DNA from: JBGRQB01 sp041725875
Lineage (GTDB): Bacteria > Bacteroidota > Ignavibacteria > Ignavibacteriales > Melioribacteraceae
Assembly (NCBI GenBank): GCA_041725875.1
Contig: JBGRQB010000071.1
Coordinates: 1-19,302, forward strand
Length of the DNA: 19,302 bases
Direction of reading: 5' to 3'
The position numbers and the translations under genes are program-made. This document shows, one piece after another, positions 15,994 through 19,302 of the stretch (its first letter is position 1; each line of letters begins with the position of its first letter). The notes under the pieces are model-generated. The model did no database searches. It was not told the origin of the DNA and saw nothing but the letters and a program-made list of their open reading frames with translations.

Positions 15994-17205
15994 TTAAAAT
16001 TTTCTATATTCGTCCATTACATAAGAATCAATCCACTTATAAAAATCACGGATTTCGTTATTGTTGATGCCGTCTTTACGCCATTTTTTTAACATTTTTT
16101 CTGCTCTGTCAAAAATCTGACTTTCCAGCTTAAATGTTTTTTGTAATAAACCGGTATCCTGAATATTCATCATTTGTGAAAGATTCATGTATTTTTGTCC
16201 AGAACCTCTTTTAATCGGGAACAATCTCTTTTTCAGATTTAGTGAAAATTCATTTAATTCTGATTGATTATCTTTATTTGCAACCAATACATTTGGAAGA
16301 TTATCTGATTCAGGAAGCCAGGTAGGAGTTACAAATGTACATAACTGGAATCCTAAGATTGTCCACATTGTAGTCAGTTTTGCATCTTCACCCGGTTTTA
16401 CACCTTCAATAACAGAGGTTGAAGCAGATGAACTTCTTGGTATAAAATCCTGCATAACTGCAAATGTGTTTTTATCTTCGCAGTAAGTACCATCAGAAAG
16501 ATCAGTTTCAAGAAGTGAATTTTTTAGAGATCTTGTTACTTTGTTAAGAATAAATTCAACGGAAAGATTTTTTTGTCCGGCCGCATCATAAAATAATTTA
16601 TCAGCTGTTGCATATCTGATATAACCATAACCATCATTATTCCTTCCGGTGTAAGAGTAATTTGAACGAACTATATAGCCCAAAGGTGCTGTTTTAGGAT
16701 CGTTTGCATCAAATTTTGTAAAGCTTGTGTTACTTGTTTCGTAAAATGCAGCACCGCCGTTTGCGTCAATTACACCAAAGTTGGCAGCAACACCCATCGG
16801 ACGAGGCATTTCGGTAAGGAATTTTTCAAAATCTTCCAAAGTTGCACATTGCTCAAGTGCAAGTCGCATAACCTCACCTTCGCGGTCTTTAATTTCACCT
16901 TCTTCGTAAGAAGTAGGATTTATATTAAAAGATGCTGTATTCATAATTGCAAAACCGGTTTCGTTAAAACCCATCCAGATTTGATTATTTTTTATATCGT
17001 CAGAGTTAACAACACCCTGATAAGCATATTTTTTCCCCTGAACATAAACTATTCTGTTGTGAACAGATTCGGTATCGCGGTGTTTCCATAAAATAGGGCG
17101 ACCATTTTTAGTATATTTTCCTGATATAATTACAGATGTACATGCAAAAGAATGTGCAGTAAAAACAAATAGTAACAGTAGAAGTACAATTTTTGCGTTT
17201 TTCAT
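15994..17205 (-). CDS. Exported Ntn-type C45 acyltransferase/hydrolase family protein
   Basis: The 403-residue protein starts with a Sec signal peptide (1-21, ending HSFA), and the very next residue, Cys22, begins the sequence CTSVIISGKYTKNGRPILWKHRD. In C45-type Ntn hydrolases the catalytic nucleophile is an N-terminal Cys followed by just such a stretch, so signal peptidase cleavage may itself uncover the nucleophile. Other family-like blocks are MGFNETGFAIMNT (78-90) and NFGVIDANGGAAFYETS. Relatives cleave or transfer acyl groups on linear amides (penicillin-type acyl amides, acylated amino acids); the substrate here is unknown. The location is periplasm or outside. CAGGA is visible before the ATG. 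It is the first gene of the operon with the cyclophilin and the protease. Confidence 0.8.
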   Translation of the reverse strand: MKNAKIVLLLLLFVFTAHSFACTSVIISGKYTKNGRPILWKHRDTESVHNRIVYVQGKKYAYQGVVNSDDIKNNQIWMGFNETGFAIMNTASFNINPTSYEEGEIKDREGEVMRLALEQCATLEDFEKFLTEMPRPMGVAANFGVIDANGGAAFYETSNTSFTKFDANDPKTAPLGYIVRSNYSYTGRNNDGYGYIRYATADKLFYDAAGQKNLSVEFILNKVTRSLKNSLLETDLSDGTYCEDKNTFAVMQDFIPRSSSASTSVIEGVKPGEDAKLTTMWTILGFQLCTFVTPTWLPESDNLPNVLVANKDNQSELNEFSLNLKKRLFPIKRGSGQKYMNLSQMMNIQDTGLLQKTFKLESQIFDRAEKMLKKWRKDGINNNEIRDFYKWIDSYVMDEYRKF

Positions 17206-17250
17206 AAATCGATCCTGAGTTTTTAAAATTTTACAAAAAATTTAATTTAC

Positions 17251-17266
17251 ACTGTTTAATAACAGT
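17251..17266. repeat. Short inverted repeat upstream of the C45 hydrolase gene
   Basis: ACTGTT (17251-17256) and AACAGT (17261-17266) flank a 4-nt centre, 46 bases upstream of the hydrolase start. It could be an operator or a leader hairpin; nothing else supports a role. Confidence 0.3.
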
Positions 17267-17385
17267 TTTATGTTTAAGCGAAAATAATACTATTAAAAAA
17301 TTAAACAAACAGAAATCGATAAGTGGTCAGACATACAGGCAATAAAATTAAATGATATTCTTTTTTTCTGGAGTTTTAAGTGGGG

Positions 17386-17411
17386 CGGGAACAGTTTTTA
17401 ATCTGCTCCCG
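17386..17411. repeat. GC-rich hairpin after the thioredoxin-fold gene
   Basis: CGGGAACAG (17386-17394) pairs with CTGCTCCCG (17403-17411) including one wobble pair, 14 bases past the stop codon of the minus-strand gene. On the minus strand no T-run follows, so it is not a standard terminator for that gene; on the plus strand T residues follow at 17416-17421. It may protect the 3' end of the minus-strand mRNA. Confidence 0.4.
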
Positions 17412-17424
17412 AAAATTTTTTATA

Positions 17425-17925
17425 TCAGTTTTTGAACATTTTATCTAATAATCGTAACTCAATCGGCATTTTGTGGTTGGTGATTAACCGGTTGTTTTCA
17501 CCTAGATGCAAAATTAATGATGTTTCGGGAGGAATATATCTTTGAATAATTCCGGTTGAATCGAATTTTATTTCATTATCAATTTTCATTTTTGACAACC
17601 AGTATGTTAATCTTTTGTTTGTCCATTTACCTGATTTAGGTTTTTCCAATATAATAGCGGTCTTTTCAAGATTTATCTTACTGTTTATTTTCTCAATTGC
17701 ATCAACCAGATTATCTTTACATATAGAACAACTCAAATAATCTGCATTTAACACCAGCAAAACCTCTTTGTTGGATGAAAAATTGAAATCTTCCACCATA
17801 TTTTGAACAAGTACCGGATCAATTTTTTCTGGCTGTGCAAGAGTATAATTTTTTTTATATATAAAGAATGTTGCCGCTGCAATTATCAAGATAAGAAGTA
17901 ATCGAAAGTATAATTTGTTTTTCAT
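17425..17925 (-). CDS. Membrane-anchored thioredoxin-fold protein with CSIC motif
   Basis: The 166-residue product has an N-terminal membrane anchor (about 8-23, then basic KKN) and an extracytoplasmic domain. In it, a beta strand KEVLLVLNADYL leads to Cys66-Ser-Ile-Cys69 at the head of a long helix, as in thioredoxins. A second strand is TAIILEK, and PPETSLILHL has the position and look of the cis-proline loop. It is short for a TlpA-like protein but has the essential parts. A thiol-disulfide exchange role in the envelope follows from the fold. The neighbours, a propeller protein three bases upstream and the Cys-rich exported peptide at the operon head, make that peptide a candidate partner, which is inference. 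Confidence 0.7.
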   Translation of the reverse strand: MKNKLYFRLLLILIIAAATFFIYKKNYTLAQPEKIDPVLVQNMVEDFNFSSNKEVLLVLNADYLSCSICKDNLVDAIEKINSKINLEKTAIILEKPKSGKWTNKRLTYWLSKMKIDNEIKFDSTGIIQRYIPPETSLILHLGENNRLITNHKMPIELRLLDKMFKN

Positions 17926-17928
17926 AAG

Positions 17929-18903
17929 TTAATCCAAAACTTTATATTTCTTTAAGACGGTTCGTTCTTCAGCAAATGTATAAAGGTTGTTTTGTTCATC
18001 AAATCCGGCTAAAATTTCGTTTAGCGTTAAATAAACTTTCCCTAGGAGTTTGCCTTTATAATCAGTTATAAAAACCGTTTTCCAAATTTCATCTTCATAT
18101 CTTCCGCCCTGAACAAATATTCTTCCTTTGTTATCCGGAACGGCTCTGTAGATTGTTGAACCATTTATCGGGATGTTGCTGAAAATAGAAGCTGTTTTGG
18201 GATTCCTTTTTTTGAACGGAGTCATTTTACCCCTTTCAATTTTTTCAAATTCCGGTTTGTGTCTGATTTCATCAATTGAAAATTCGGAAATTATTTCACC
18301 TTTTGGAGAATAAATCTGCACGAGATTTCTAAATTGATACTGCACAACAAGGTTGTTGTTTTTATCAGCCTGTATTTTGAACAGATTTAACGGTGTAAAT
18401 TCATCAAGATTTTTTACTTTTATTGAATTTTTTCGCTGAAAATCTGTTGAAAAAAAAGTGAGCATCTGTTCTGTATCAAACTCATAAAGAGAACAGATTT
18501 TGTAATTATCGCGGATAATTGCTGCCCGGGGCATATCAATTAAGTTTCTGGTTTTTATATATTTCAGATCGGCATTATAATAATGTACTTTTCTGTTTCC
18601 GTTGGAATCAAAGACAAGTATTGTATCTTGTACACTTCCAAGGTAAGAAGGACCAGTTACAAACTCTGAAGGGCCGCGTCCTTTATTTCCCACAGAACCA
18701 AGTAATTTCAGATCGTTTGAGAATTTGTAAAAAGTAAATCCTGCTCTGTCGGAAAGGAAAATATTGTTTTTATGAAATAATATCTGGTGTAATTCTACAA
18801 AGATAAAGTCATCATTTAACCCTATTGATTTAGTTTCCTCTATCTTTATTTGCTGGCAAAATATTGCAGTTACAAAACTTACTATAAAGCAAATAATTTT
18901 CAT
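17929..18903 (-). CDS. Exported 6-bladed beta-propeller protein
   Basis: The start at ATG 18903 is chosen because GGAG (18913-18910) lies six bases upstream; an in-frame ATG at 18915 would include that SD. The 324-residue product has a signal peptide (about 1-17) without a good lipobox. The motif VGNKGRGPSEF (71-81) is a hallmark of the 6-bladed beta-propeller proteins common in Bacteroidota, followed by repeated strand patterns (DTILVFDSNGNRKVHYYN, NNLVVQYQF, GRIFVQGG, NNLYTFAEE). Such propellers are binding scaffolds and often sit near small exported peptides and thioredoxin-like proteins; their exact function is mostly unknown. Here it is the middle gene of such a trio. Blade count was not verified residue by residue. 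Confidence 0.75.
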   Translation of the reverse strand: MKIICFIVSFVTAIFCQQIKIEETKSIGLNDDFIFVELHQILFHKNNIFLSDRAGFTFYKFSNDLKLLGSVGNKGRGPSEFVTGPSYLGSVQDTILVFDSNGNRKVHYYNADLKYIKTRNLIDMPRAAIIRDNYKICSLYEFDTEQMLTFFSTDFQRKNSIKVKNLDEFTPLNLFKIQADKNNNLVVQYQFRNLVQIYSPKGEIISEFSIDEIRHKPEFEKIERGKMTPFKKRNPKTASIFSNIPINGSTIYRAVPDNKGRIFVQGGRYEDEIWKTVFITDYKGKLLGKVYLTLNEILAGFDEQNNLYTFAEERTVLKKYKVLD

Positions 18904-18920
18904 ACAAAGCTCCAAATTAC

Positions 18921-18949
18921 ACCCGGTCTACCCGATAGATAAACCGGGT
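18921..18949 (-). other. Hairpin between the peptide gene and the propeller gene
   Basis: ACCCGGT (18921-18927) and ACCGGGT (18943-18949) form a 7-bp GC-rich stem with a 15-nt loop in the 66-base gap after the peptide gene. No T-run follows, so it is more likely a processing or stability element (or a leaky terminator) that lets the peptide be made in excess of the downstream proteins. Confidence 0.45.
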
Positions 18950-18969
18950 TATTAAATGTAATTATTTAA

Positions 18970-19152
18970 TTAACAAGCATCCAAGAAGTTGTCAAAACAG
19001 CTTTGTTCAACTGAATCATACGCATCACCTGCAAACAATTGTGCATTAGTTCTGCAAGTTTTATAAAGTGAAGGATTACATACTTTTCTTGCAACAACAA
19101 AAGTTAATAAAGCAGATACTAATAAGATTGCTACGAATTTTACCTTTTTCAT
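18970..19152 (-). CDS. Small exported peptide with twin CX7C cysteine pattern
   Basis: The 60-residue peptide has a clear SD (AAAGAGGA) six bases before ATG 19152. Residues 1-21 are a basic then hydrophobic signal or anchor (VAILLVSALLTFVVA). The mature part is about 39 residues with four cysteines: Cys25-x7-Cys33, 18 residues, then Cys52-x7-Cys60, and Cys60 is the last residue. That symmetric spacing suggests a helical hairpin pinned by two disulfides. I do not recognise a family; it lacks the NVEALA signature of the peptides known next to Bacteroides propellers and the double-Gly leader of bacteriocin-like precursors. It heads an operon with a propeller protein and a membrane thioredoxin-fold protein, which might bind and oxidise or reduce it. 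The real length and SD make the gene likely; the function is unknown. Confidence 0.7.
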   Translation of the reverse strand: MKKVKFVAILLVSALLTFVVARKVCNPSLYKTCRTNAQLFAGDAYDSVEQSCFDNFLDAC

Positions 19153-19250
19153 TTTTTTCCTCTTTAAATTAATTAGATAGTAGATTTTATTTTGCCCGCG
19201 CAGACATTTTGATTTCGGAATACATTGTTAATATCAACCATTTACGCGAT

Positions 19251-19272
19251 TTTTCTCCTTTCTTGGAGAAAA
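19251..19272. promoter_or_regulatory. Perfect inverted repeat upstream of the peptide operon
   Basis: TTTTCTCC (19251-19258) and GGAGAAAA (19265-19272) are perfect 8-bp arms around TTTCTT, about 100 bases before the peptide start. No T-run follows on either strand, so it is not a standard terminator. It may be an operator of the operon. A promoter between it and the gene is expected, but I cannot place one firmly. Confidence 0.35.
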
Positions 19273-19302
19273 TACATTTGATTTAAATTGAGCCCGGCCG
19301 TT

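Noticed and set aside
17386..17411. Hairpin as the terminator of the thioredoxin-fold gene
   Set aside because: On the transcribed minus strand it is followed by CCCCACTT and not by T residues.
18970..19152. Peptide as an NVEALA-type or double-glycine bacteriocin-like precursor
   Set aside because: No NVEALA motif and no GG/GA cleavage leader; the N-terminus is an ordinary hydrophobic signal.

Overview
The window is AT-rich, consists mostly of chromosomal-type genes, and looks like a member of the FCB group (Bacteroidota/Ignavibacteriota-like). The reasons are a DUF5916 outer-membrane protein, paired DUF4252 proteins behind an ECF sigma factor, a 6-bladed beta-propeller protein of the Bacteroidota type, and many lipoproteins and Sec-exported proteins. 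Many genes have visible Shine-Dalgarno (SD) sequences. I see no transposase, phage gene, CRISPR array, tRNA or rRNA.

Layout. 1-3086 (+): the end of a cutC-like gene, then a large transglutaminase-fold lipoprotein closed by a terminator. 3099-3377 (-): a gene-free stretch that I read as a promoter, a strongly folded RNA of about 245 nt and a terminator, that is, a candidate small RNA. 3525-4791 (+): an ECF sigma factor, its overlapping zinc-binding anti-sigma candidate and a small exported protein. 4794-6098 (-) and 6246-7496 (+): divergent pyrimidine-nucleoside phosphorylase and peptidase T. 7595-9200 (+): a CDF metal exporter with an Asn-Asp-Asp-Asp site, and an unknown six-helix membrane protein. 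9203-11857 (-): a DUF5916 outer-membrane protein.

12037-14262 (-): an ECF sigma factor, a one-helix candidate anti-sigma and two DUF4252 proteins in one overlapping operon, preceded by an ECF-style promoter (GTAAC, 17 bp, CGTC). 14278-17205 (-): a putative envelope operon of an Ntn-type C45 hydrolase, a cyclophilin lipoprotein and a trypsin-fold lipoprotein. 17425-19152 (-): a 60-residue exported peptide with a twin CX7C cysteine pattern, a beta-propeller protein and a membrane-anchored thioredoxin-fold protein with a CSIC motif.

Two ECF modules, exported proteases, a prolyl isomerase and thiol chemistry point to a theme of envelope maintenance and stress. The best candidates for something undescribed are the twin-CX7C peptide operon at the right end and the minus-strand RNA near 3.1-3.35 kb.
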